A stretch of 64,000 bases of DNA from Euptelea pleiosperma. Taxonomy: Eukaryota; Streptophyta; Magnoliopsida; Ranunculales; Eupteleaceae. Made by a program: the position numbers and the translations under genes. The DNA lies in assembly GCA_035048495.1 (NCBI GenBank), contig CM068553.1:1743259-1807258 (forward strand), in the 5' to 3' direction. Every line of letters starts with the position of its first letter. Position 1 is the stretch's first letter. Below are positions 42,601-53,000 of the stretch, in pieces. The notes beneath the pieces were generated by a model that saw only the letters and a list, made by a program, of their open reading frames with translations, had not been told where the DNA came from and made no database searches.

Positions 42601-43625
42601 CGTGGCTACATTTATAAGCAAATTTGAAATTCCAATTCAAACCTCTCCCTCATCCAAAAGATAATAATCCCCAAAATAAGGAAATAACAATCTCAAAGAT
42701 TCCAAATATAAGGAAATAACAACTAATATAATAAAATCAAGATAACCATTATTCAAAAGGATAATTTGAATTATTGTTGGACTCCTCCAACCGAGTGGGT
42801 CCCATGTCCATGTGGACATCCCGGTTATTCACCACTCTTTAGACACCTCAGCGGCTGACATGGACGGCTTCCACATGCCATGCTGTGCAGATCCCATGCA
42901 CATGATTGTATCAAAATCATGCTACTTCCTCTGGAAAAAGAGAGGTAACCTCTAAGCCAATTGTCAACTCCCTTTGGAAGCATTGCAAAAGTAAAACCGA
43001 TAGTTGACAAATTCTCTAATTATACAGATGAAAGAGTTCCTCGGACAAGCTTTGTGTGATTTTATCATCACTGTATTCAACGTCTATTTTGATTTTTTAT
43101 TAAAGACCAAGTGCATAATTATTTTCAGTAAACGTGTTTTTTTTTTGTGACATTTCTTATTCCAGTGTTAATCATATCACGTAGTTGAGAAACTATACTA
43201 AAAGAGCACCTAACAATGGCTTACTCAAAAGTATTTGATCTCCGGCTTTCATTGTATAGATGTTAATGTTCATCATATCTTCAAAGACATTCTTTGTTTT
43301 AAAATGCGTAATGAACTGTTTATCAATCATCAATCGCATTTAAGCCCAAGAAATCAAAACACATTAAGCTAAAGAGAGAGAAGAGATCATACCCGGTTTT
43401 CTGTTCGAGGATGGCCGGAAACTGTATCTTGACATAAGTGCAGGTACAGATTACTAACAACACCACCGTCAGAAACGAATGAAAATTGAAGAGCGCCGAC
43501 TGCGAAATCCCCAAAAAAAACCCCAGCTAAGATTCACAAAAACTCACCTCAAATCTAATCTCTTTATTCTAAAAACAGCAGATTTTCTTAAGAAATGAGG
43601 TTTTTATTTTAATTTATTTTACCAT
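36683..43625 (-). CDS. KISH: KISH (TMEM167-type) secretory-pathway membrane protein
   Basis: Four minus-strand coding exons join in phase: 43625-43623 (the ATG only, then GTAAAA), 43499-43393, 37503-37469 and 36750-36683. The 70-residue product starts MSALFNFHSFLTVVLLVICT, continues FPAILEQKTGFRGFFWKAAR and ends GCFTMGVSIIVF before TAA. Every junction has GT and AG. Length and sequence fit the Kish/TMEM167 family (about 72 residues): an N-terminal hydrophobic segment (about 9-24), a basic middle and a second hydrophobic C-terminal segment (about 53-70). Kish is a Golgi/early-secretory membrane protein required for secretion in animal cells; its plant role is little known. A 5' UTR intron (GTAGGG at about 43743) is plausible. 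The 5.9-kb coding intron holds a LINE and a copia relic. Confidence 0.92.
37064..37356. repeat. 153-bp tandem duplication in KISH intron
   Basis: CACCAACTGACCCCGCATTA at 37064 recurs as CACCAACTTACCCTGCATTA at 37217. The copies stay nearly identical until GAAATTAAAGGAGAGAAT. The second copy lacks the last dozen or so bases. Confidence 0.9.
37504..38486 (-). other. KISH large intron, left part
   Basis: No gene or bounded transposon was recognised. The sequence is AT-rich. Confidence 0.5.
38487..38640 (-). mobile_element. LINE 3' tail fragment
   Basis: TTTTTTTAGATCGGTAAAAG, then TTAAAAGGAGGGCTGAGAAG and GGCCCCGCTGG match the minus-strand tails at 8456 and 41299. Only the 3' UTR is left. Confidence 0.65.
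38905..39005. repeat. GACACG/CGTGTC word repeat
   Basis: GACGTGTCGACG, TCAGACACGGATACACGTGT and GTCTGTGTCC form a short inverted cluster. Similar clusters occur at 7085-7160 and 58610-58735. Confidence 0.5.
39040..40680 (+). mobile_element. Ty1-copia retrotransposon relic
   Basis: A promoter-like TATATAAAGG (39321) and LTR-like leader precede a gag start MTPTNTEKPERLTG (39880). A deletion then jumps to the pol GAG-pre-integrase region with SNKVIITKTIVFVGKGFL (40111) and LWHDRLGHINY (40246). Integrase-start sequence follows (CEICVKSKYS, ELIHNDLC, YFLRFTDDCTKY, VYLLKSKDE), broken by stops. Reverse transcriptase, RNase H and a second LTR are absent. It lies antisense in the KISH intron. Confidence 0.8.
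40700..40890 (+). mobile_element. LINE 3' tail fragment
   Basis: The sequence TTTTGGAGGCCGTCTCAGCC, CTTCTTAATATATTTATTTT and GATCAAAAAAATAAAAAT is a LINE 3' UTR with tail, on the plus strand at the 3' end of the copia relic. Confidence 0.6.
40898..41150. repeat. direct repeat, copy 1, with internal hairpin
   Basis: About 250 bp starting TTGTCAACTCCC and containing AGTTGACAA about 45 bp later, so its start can fold as TTGTCAACT..AGTTGACAA. A second copy lies at 42957-43210 in the same orientation. Confidence 0.8.
41299..42497 (-). mobile_element. 5'-truncated LINE with target duplication in KISH intron
   Basis: The minus strand reads LGKWLWRFGTERDSLWRSVI, FWEDRWCGDLPLSEEFPTIY, LRRRINDWELDSVASLLSRL, CILCGHDEETTDHLLIHC, CWEVWKERNLRIFED and FKFEDFVCRWGRLIM before a stop, then a 3' UTR and poly(A) (poly(T) at 41299). 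The zf-RVT domain is nearly intact, with one stop (TAG where a Trp is expected, about 41910). A perfect CAAAATGATT flanks it at 41289-41298 and 42498-42507. Confidence 0.92.
42508..42956. other. KISH intron between LINE and second direct repeat
   Basis: The sequence includes GGAAATAACAA twice (42681 and 42712) and GTCCCATGTCCATGTGGACA. It resembles LTR-type sequence, but no borders were found. Confidence 0.35.
42957..43210. repeat. direct repeat, copy 2
   Basis: TTGTCAACTCCCTTTGGAAG through AGTTGACAAATTCTCTAATT and on to TTAATCATATCACGTAGTTG, nearly collinear with 40898-41150. Just beyond it, 43233-43258 is the reverse complement of 41147-41172 (TACAATGAAAG..GGAGATCAAAT). Confidence 0.8.
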
Positions 43626-44060
43626 TTTATGGTTCGCCTTCAAGCAATTGTGTTCTCCTTCGATCGGATCTATAGAGATAACACGAGCATGCGAATCAGA
43701 TTTGACAAATTAGGAAAAAAAAATGAAAAAAAAAACCCTACCAGGTTGAAGAGAGATTTCGTGCTTGGGTGCTCTCGCAGGTCCTTTTGGAGTGAAAAAT
43801 GAAGAGAGACAAGAAGAAGATGGGAGGAAACAGGAATGGGCAGATCGAGGTCTGAAAAAACTGCTACGTTGCGCCTTTTGCGAGGTTCTACGTAATTATT
43901 GACACTGTCCGGGGTATTCTCGTTGATGTGTAATTCTAATGAGAAGCAAGGACATTTTCGTAATTTGGTTGAATTACGTTTTCAACTCGTTATACTTCAC
44001 AGTGCACAGAAGAAAAACCAACTTCTTCTTCACCTTCTCCTCTCACCGGCCAGAAAAACG
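43626..44060. promoter_or_regulatory. shared divergent promoter region, KISH and DMXL-type gene
   Basis: The two start codons face away from each other 435 bp apart. On the KISH side a GT donor at about 43743 and a CTATAG acceptor at about 43673 suggest a leader intron, placing the KISH transcription start near 43860. That leaves roughly 200 bp or less between the two transcripts. No TATA box is obvious. Confidence 0.55.
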
Positions 44061-47000
44061 ATGCCAGAGAAAAGTAGTAGTAGTACTCACAGTACTACTC
44101 CGAATACATCAAATGAAGAAAACTCAATCACCGACGTAGAAATGTTTGACTTATTGCCGCTCGAACTCATCAAATCCGAGATAATCCCGCCATCACCGAA
44201 TCGCTCAGAATCGACCGTCGATTGGTTGCTGGACTTCGCAGGCTTCTCATGGGTCGCATACGGAGCTTCATCTCTGCTCGTAATATCCCACTTTCCTTCT
44301 CCTCTCTCTCAGGAAGAAACCCTAATTGGTCCCATTTACCGGCAAGTGATCGAGCTTTCCAACGAGTCTGCGCTCGTAAAGGCTGTCGCTTGGTCACCGG
44401 CGGTTCCGTCAGAAGGCGAGATTGCTGTGGCGTTGGAGAATTGTATCTGTTTGTTTTCGGAGAGTTCTGGCAGTACACTCGGTATGCGGAAAAAAATTCA
44501 ATCCTTTTTAGATTTGTTTTGGTCCCAAATCAACCAATGTGAGAACCATAGAATGGATTAAAAGAAACGAATTTTTTGATTGATCTGATATTAAATACTT
44601 TTTGTCGATAAACTCCGGATTGGGTTGATCGAATCCCCGCGATCTCTAGAATATTTGGAAAATTCGAGTTTTGACTTCAAACTCTGTTGAAGAAGCTAAT
44701 TTCAGATACTTCCTTAGTTTCTTATCTTTTTGATTGTTTTTATACTTAAATTGTTTACTCTCATTTCCAGGTTCTTTTTGTTGGAGTCAGATTGCCGTGC
44801 TGGTACAATCTTCTACAGTAGAGGCCATTAAATGGACGGGATCCGGGGATGGGATAATTGCAGCCGGCATTGAGGTGGTATTGTGGAAAAGGAAGAGCAG
44901 AAACTGGGAAATAGCTTGGAAGTTCACTGCAGAACAACCGCAAACTCTGGTTTCTGCGACATGGTCTACTGAAGGACCTGCTGCATCTGCTGCTTATTCC
45001 AATGAATCATCTTCTTTGTACAGAGAGACATGTAGATGTGTATTAGTGTGTCAAAGTGATGGGAAATCTGGATTCGTGAAATCTGAACTGCGTCATCCGC
45101 GGCCTGTTTCGATGATTCAGTGGAGGCCATCAACTGGAACACATTTACAAAGGGACGTGCTGCTGACTTGCTGCTTAGATGGAACTGTAAGGTTGTGGAG
45201 TGAGATTGATGGTGGGAGGACAAAAAAGTTTGGTAAGGACAGCAATGATCAGAAGACCTTGAGGCGATCTTTCCATGTAACTGCTGTTATTGAAGTAAAC
45301 CAGTCCTTGAATGGAGCTCTGGGAACTGATGTATTTGTAACATGGGCAATTGAAATCAGGGGTATGATTAATACAGGTGATGGAGTTAATCCATGTTTCT
45401 TAAATGCAGGTTCTGAGTATGACACAGCTGGCAAGTGTGAGTGGTTAATTGGGGTTGGGCCGGGGTCTTTGCTTACTTTCTGGGCCATCCATTGCCTTGA
45501 TGACATTTCCCCATTGAGATTCCCACGAGTGACTCTATGGAGGAGAAAAGATTTGCTGGATCCTGAAGTCCGTTATCTTCAGAGTACTGGTAATTTAAAT
45601 TCTAAAGATCGATCTCTTTTTGTTAAAGCAATTATTTCAAGAAGTCGACTCTTTGGTCCACCAATCATATGCTCTTTGTTTCAGTTATTACCTGATAATT
45701 CCATGAGCTGGTCACAGTTACATACTCTGGCATCAAATAATACAGAGGACGGATCTTTAAGTGTAGATGGTCACACTGGAAATATTTTACAAGTAGCAGT
45801 GCATCCTTATAGTTGTGAAATGGAACTTGCAGTTTCTTTGGATTCCAATGGTTTGCTTCTATTCTGGTCGCTTTCTACCATTTCCAATTGCATTTTGGAC
45901 ATGCCAACACTGGTTCCTCCCACGTGGAAACTATTAGGCAAAACTGTAACCCGAGATTGGTCGTGTTTTGAATATTTGAGCTTAAGGTGGGCACCTTCAG
46001 TTTTGAATGAGAATCGGATTCTTCTTATGGGACATGCTGGAGGAATTGATTGTTTCATAATTAAAATCTCCGAAAGCGAGGAAGAGAAAATATTATGTCA
46101 CAAGTTATGCACAATCCCATTCACTGATCATAGTCATGGGGATGGGCCCGCCAACATCTTTGCAATTCCTTTACCTTCCACTTGCAGGCAAACCTTTCTT
46201 TGTAATAATTTTATGTTGTTAGGAGTATGGGCGAAGGAGTTTCAGGCTCTATCATGGAAAGTTGCCTTGCACTCTGATGATTTATCTGGAAGCAGTTGTG
46301 GTTGTAATTTTGACAGCAGGTGTAGTACATTGAAATATGAAAGTACTTTTTCTGGTAAAAGGTATTGTGTTGTTGCTGATCCTTGCTCATCAAAGTTACC
46401 GGATCCTCACAGCCGTGATCAGGTTACAAGTGTTGCTGTAGTCTGTCCAGGTAATTTGATGCCATTGGAACAAGAAAAGACGGTTTCTACTAATGTTCTG
46501 TGCAGCAGCTCTGCCTCATATCACATGGCCACTGGTTGCTCTGACGGTAGTTTGAAACTCTGGAGAAGCACCCTTGCAATATCATCGACTCCAGATTCTG
46601 AGCTGGCTCACTTACCCTGGGAGCTTGTGGGTATGTTTTCCGCCCATCAAGGCCCAGTTAGTGCAATATCTTTGTCCAGTTGTGGTCGGAAGATTGCAAC
46701 CATCGGCATGGAAGATCATTTGGACAATGTCAGCAGTCTTTGTATATGGGAATCTGTACGCACTGTAGGTGCAGGGAATGTTTTATTAGAAGATAACCTA
46801 TCCGTTGATGGGGTTGTTGTTGCTTTAAATTGGTTAGCTATAGGGAACGGTCAGTTTCTACTTGGGGTTAGCATGCAAAATGACTTCCGGGTATATGCCC
46901 AAAGAAGGATTGGTGGTCAGACTCCAGTAAAACCAGGGAAACCTTTGGAGATGCATATTTGGATTTGTATTGCAGTTGGTCATACTTTCCCAGCTGCTCG

Positions 47001-50000
47001 AGACTTCTTTTGGGGACCCAGGGCCACTCCTTTGCTTGTTCACGAGAGGTACTTTTGTCTCTTTAGTAAGTGGTCATTCTATATTGACAAGAAACTTCAG
47101 GCTAAGTGCTATCCGAAATGTGTCAAAGATAATCTTCCTCGTTGCACTGGTGGAACAGATAAAGATTTGTTTTGTGCTATTTTTACTGATTGCAAAATAT
47201 GTGATATGAAAGAATTATCAATGGATGAGAATAGTGAAGAGTGCAAGCCCATGCTGCCTGCAAATGTCAATGTGAAAAATGATTATCTAATCAGCAATTT
47301 GCTTTCAACAATGTCTCAACGGCAATATGATCCATTTACCAAAAATGGTTTCTGGAGCATGCTAGAAGTAGCCGAGAAATTACGTCGATCTTTGCCTATT
47401 TATCACCCCGAGTCACTCCTTCTAAATTTATACTCAGGTATCCTGATTTAATTAGCCATTTATGATTATAATTTTTTTACATAATCTTTACACCACAGAA
47501 CTATTACATGAGACCACTGTAATGTTAGTTGGAATTATTAGCCATCTGATACTCAAATGAACAAGAGGAAGATATCACCTATTAATCTTTCCTTTTCTGA
47601 GTGATTGCCTTGTATTTGTAACTGGATTAAATTCTTTTCTCATCATTGTTGTGTCCTTATCAACATAGAGGAAGCTAATATGCAGACATGACTCTGACAA
47701 GAACAATAAAGAAATCTAGAATGTCTTGGTGAGTATGCCTACAAGACTCATGCCAATCTATTTATAGTGAAAGTGTCGTACAAGCAGTCCTCTTCCGATC
47801 CAAACGTCTAGAATATCCTTGATAGGTCATACTTGTTCCAGCACTGCAGTAGGAATGCATACCACATATTTGCGAAGCTTCTGTTGAAGTTTCTCTTATT
47901 CTATACAAACTAACCATTCAGCCACGTGAATCATGATCTTTGTTTTCAAGTAGAACACTTTCTCTCATATCAATCTGCCAGGTTTCTTGGAGATGGGTAT
48001 AGATTCTCATTGCAATGCTCCTGTTGGACTTTGTCCCCCTTCGCCCCTAATCCAGTCAGTCTTATCTGGAAAAAACTGGGAGTTTACCCTTTATTCAACA
48101 TATCCACTCCTTAAACATGTTTAGCAATGGAAAAAAGGAAAAGGACTAATTATGGCTGAAGTACCCCACTATATATTATGTATTGGTAATACAAATAAGG
48201 AGACTAAATACATAAGGAACATAACCAAGCTTTCTCCTAGGATGGAGACTAAGGCTGCGTTTGGCATTACGGAAAATAAGCTAAAAAGCTGCTTTCTGGC
48301 AATTTTCTGAGTTTTTTGCGGTTTAAAATGGGTCAAAATCAAAATAGCCGTTTTTGTGGGGTAAGGAGAAGCAGTTTGAAAGTGCTTTTGGCCTTTGACT
48401 TATGTGCCCAACACTTTTATTTAGCACGTGTTGAAATTCAAACTTAAGTAAAACTTTTATAATACTTGAAATTCCCCTCTATTCATTAAATACAAATAGT
48501 AAATGGTCACTAAACCTGTTACAAAACTTTAAAATGCCAAAAATAACCCTTTAGTATTTATCAATCGATTTAAATGACAAAATCATCTGGTCATTCCCAA
48601 ACCTAATATCCATAGAAGTCGGGTCCGAAGCCCCGGCCCAAAAAGCAATAAGCTATAAATATTGCTTATCCATGGCTAAAAGCAATAATCTATAAGCCCG
48701 GGTTATTGCAATCCCAAACACAGCTAAATGAGAAGTCATAGCCGGTAGGCAGTCAAATGGACAAACTTTCCTTAACTAATCCATCTTCAACCGATTCAAT
48801 CTATGCTGGACGAGGAAGGACTCACCAATAGTGAAGTTTGAGAATCACTGTAATTGTGTCAGTCAATTGACCACTAGTGGAGTTTGAGAATCTAACAATC
48901 ATGTCCGCTAGTCTCTAACTTTCTGAGGAACCTAACCTCGATCCACCTACTCAGATGGACCTGTGCGCACCATCTATCTGATGCTATGAATTGTCAACCT
49001 TTATTCTTGTCAGATATGGAGAGAACTTTCTGGATCAATACGTTGTGAATCAGCTTAATTGCTAATTAATGAATCAAAGCATTTCAAATTATAAAATAGA
49101 AAACATTATTAAGCATTTCAAATAAAGTGAGTTTGCTTAACATGGACGTGAGGAATACTTTGTTTCAAGGAATATGCATCTACGTGGTCCACAAATTTAG
49201 GACCACATGATTTAAGTCCTGAATTTAGGTCCTATAGTCGCACTATTTTTTAGTCTTTAGACTGCCTTTTGATACCCATATACCCTAGGAATCTCTTGTT
49301 TCAAAGCTCTAAGAAGGCTTTTATTCAAGTAATCTTATATTAACTGTACATTTTCAATTATGTCCAGTCACTTAAAGCAAGCAACTTCAACTGTTTGCAG
49401 GGCATTGGAAACGCGCATGTGTTGCTGTGCGGCATCTTGTGGGATATCTTACTTCTGATAATACTTCTGTTACCTCTGAGAAGGGAAATAACTCAACGAG
49501 ACCCAGCCATATCATTCCACAGATCCATTTGCCAAAATATTTTGAAGAACCTTTCTTCACTAGTATAGGTGATAAAGGATTGCAATGGGTTAGAGATGCT
49601 GCTTTGATTACATCTGCTACACAGTTCCAGAGAAGCTCGATTCAGTTTATTGGATATAATTCAGAGGACAATGCTTCCAATAATATATTCACTTCTACTT
49701 CAGGAAAATCTGAAATCGATGACTTTATTGAAACTCTAGAGAAGTCCCGTGATATAGCATTTATAACGAACATGGAGAGAATGCAAATGCTTGCAATTAT
49801 TGATCTTCTGGGTGAAGTCAGTGATTCATGTCGTGCTTCTGCCTATGAAAGTCTTGATGAACCTGGCCGAAGGTACTTCTTGGGTGAAGTTAACTATGTA
49901 GATATGTGTGGTTTTTACTTTTAATTGGAATTCCTAGGCTAGTTTTGTGTTTGGTAGTTTACCTAATGACTATTTGGCTTTACTAGGCCCTTTATGAGAT

Positions 50001-53000
50001 CAAAAGCAAGTCTATTTGAAAAATATTCAAGTACATAAAAAATTAAAACTGGCTGGAGAACAAACCAGTACGGCAGTAACCATGAAAAGTAACAGATTGC
50101 AGTCTTATGTTGCTGAATTTAAAGGAATTTTTGTGCTAGAACCTAACTTCCCTTTTGTCCTGTCGTTTCCATTTTAATAAGGCTTCGGAAGCAGTTGTCT
50201 CAAAATTCGGTTCTTTTTGTGAATGAATTTCTTGAGTGTATTTTAGTGTGTCCTTTTGAAAATTGTGGAAATTTATCTATTTACTATATTAACTATATGT
50301 ATTGTTTAATTGTTATATATCAAAAACTAAATTCATTTCTTATTTGTGTTGAAAGAAAATTAAGATTTTTTTGGTATATTGGGAACTCTTTGTCCTATTT
50401 GTATCTACTCTCTCTTCTTTAATTCAATTTTTAATTATTAAAATTTAAGAATTAAAAAGGGAAGAATAACAGAGAGGTGGTGAACAGAATACATACAAGT
50501 ATGTAACACAATATACCTACTTCATAAAAAAATCCAATAAAAACAGAAAAATTAGGAAAATGTGACACCATTGATCAATTGCGTGTGTATGAGTTTGAAA
50601 TTCTTGATAAGTTAGTGGTTGGTTTTCTTCTATGTTTTTTGTTGTTACCAGAGGTACCATTGAGAGCAATTTTGTTCATCAATACATAACTAAGATATGT
50701 TCCTGATATAGGTTCTCTTTTATTTGCCTCCAAGGTTTTGGGTTGCAGTAAGGTTTCAGCAGCTATATTTTCTCCGAAGATTTGGTAGATTGGCAGCCAT
50801 TGAAGAGTTGGTTGTTGACTCTGAATTGATTGGATGGGCCTTCCACTCTGATTGTCAAGAAAATCTGTTTAGTTCTCTTCTATCTAATGAACCATCATGG
50901 CAGGAGATGCGGAATTTGGGTTTAGGATTTTGGTTTACTAATGCAGCGCAATTACGAACAAGGGTAATCCTAGGGACTGATTTTCTTTATTATCTGCCTG
51001 TTTAGACATTATCTTCCATTAATTTTGCATTACTTATTCTGTACGACATTTTTGGGAGGTTATTGTCTTGCAAAAACAGATTGGTTTAAGAGTTTGATTT
51101 ATAGTTAAGGGATTTAATATTTGGGTAGTCATAGAGATTGATTATCTTTATTATCTGTCTGTTTAGACATTATCTTCTACTAATTTTGCATTACTTATTC
51201 TGTAAGACATTTTGGGAGGTTATTGTCTTGCAAAACAGATGGGTTTAAGAGATTGATTTATAGTTAAGAGATTTAATATTTGAGATCTCATAAGATGTTC
51301 ATACAGAATACATCTGTCATCCCAATCCTCAACTAGGAATCTCTTTATCATCTGAGAGTGATACCAAGGTCTGATTGCTCCTAGATGCAGATTGGTAGGA
51401 TCACCAGATGGTAAGATGTCTACCACTTTTTATGTGCATGTGTTGGAGACAAATTTGCTTTTTTCTGGGAGTGCGAAAAGCAGTCCATGGTGTCTGGATC
51501 TAAATCTATGAGTGAATTATTTGGAAGTGACAAGAAGTGATGAGCTGACATGAATAAATTCACACTTGAATCAAGATCATCCTTTAGTCATTCATTGAGA
51601 CAATACAAGTGCAATCTACATACAGCAATGTTGGTTGATAGTATTACACTGCACCAAGACTAGCTTACATACATGGAGTTATTTTTACCAATGCCTAATG
51701 TACTAGTGATAGTCTGTGGTCATGCATTATGGGAACTGACATGCAATAACTGTTCAAGCAAATCCCAGCTAACTTGACAAATCAAAACAGGGAAAGTCCT
51801 ATTTCTCTGCAATGAAGTAATTCTGTGAAAATCTCTGCATTTTATGTTTGTAGTGAAGTTAAGATGCCTGCTTTTTATGGATGTCTTTAGGAAGAAACAA
51901 AAATGATTCTTTGCTCTTAGGAGGTTTTCTCAACCTCCCTTTGTATTGTGCCTTCCTTTCTCCTAATATATTCCACTTTATAATAATAATAAAGAAAAAA
52001 AATTGAGTTCTTAGTTGGTGAGCTGTGAATTCTAAATATATCCACTCACCAGCGTAAGGACATTGTTACAAGAGACATAGAACTTTAACAAAAGCTATAT
52101 GGGTGTCTTCATTTAGATAAGTGTATGTGTAGGAGGGGGGAACTGTTTGTGTGTGTTTTATTTCCATTTATACGTAGGCTTCTATAATCAAGAGCTGAAT
52201 TGAACATCTTATTGCCTTCATGATTTTACAAGGATTGAAATGCATCTTCTATTTCTCTAAGCTCACTCAGAATGAAGCAATATGATGCAAAACCAAACTA
52301 GAACATGTCATAAGCTCTTTTTAACTAATTAGAATGTGAGAAGCTGTTCCATGGGAAATGCTCTACCGCCCAAATAAAGCATAATAAATGTCCAACAGTG
52401 TCCCAGAATACAACAATGGGAACCTGTGTCATGGTTGGATCCTTGTGTAGACTTCATATTTCGAAAGGCAATATGAATTAATCAACATAAACTAATTCAT
52501 CAAAAACTCATCTTCTCTTGCTATTATATTTTCCACAAAATGGGTACTGGAGCTCACTTTACCTGTTATCAATTTTGTCTGTTATGTAATGTTCTGAGAA
52601 CATTTTGGACGACATGTTTCACTCGTAGATTACTCCGAATTCCTAGAATTGGATTTTGTGCATACTCTTATGTTCATCATTTTCTGATTCTTATTTTCTA
52701 TTAAGGTGCAATTGGTTCACAGGAATCCAAGCTTCAGCAAATTTGGATTCCTGCCTGTTTGGTTAAAAATGTGAGATTTGAATTCACCTGGGGTAGTTTT
52801 GTCTTTTTACTTGTGTGTAACATTTCCTTAAAGCACTCCATCATTTGATTCACACAAGGTCCTTCAAGCTTGCAATGTAGTTACTCAATCCTCCCTAACA
52901 TACCACTATAAAACTAGCAATTAAAGATCAAAATTCATGAATAGAGCAGAATTAATACTAAATTTGAGAAAATAGCAAGAACAAAAATTAAATAAAAAGG

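Noticed and set aside
50712..50734. TATAG acceptor at 50711 for DMXL-type exon 4
   Set aside because: It gives a frame ending in a stop after GFGLQ; the AG at 50734 restores the conserved RRFWVAVRFQQL.
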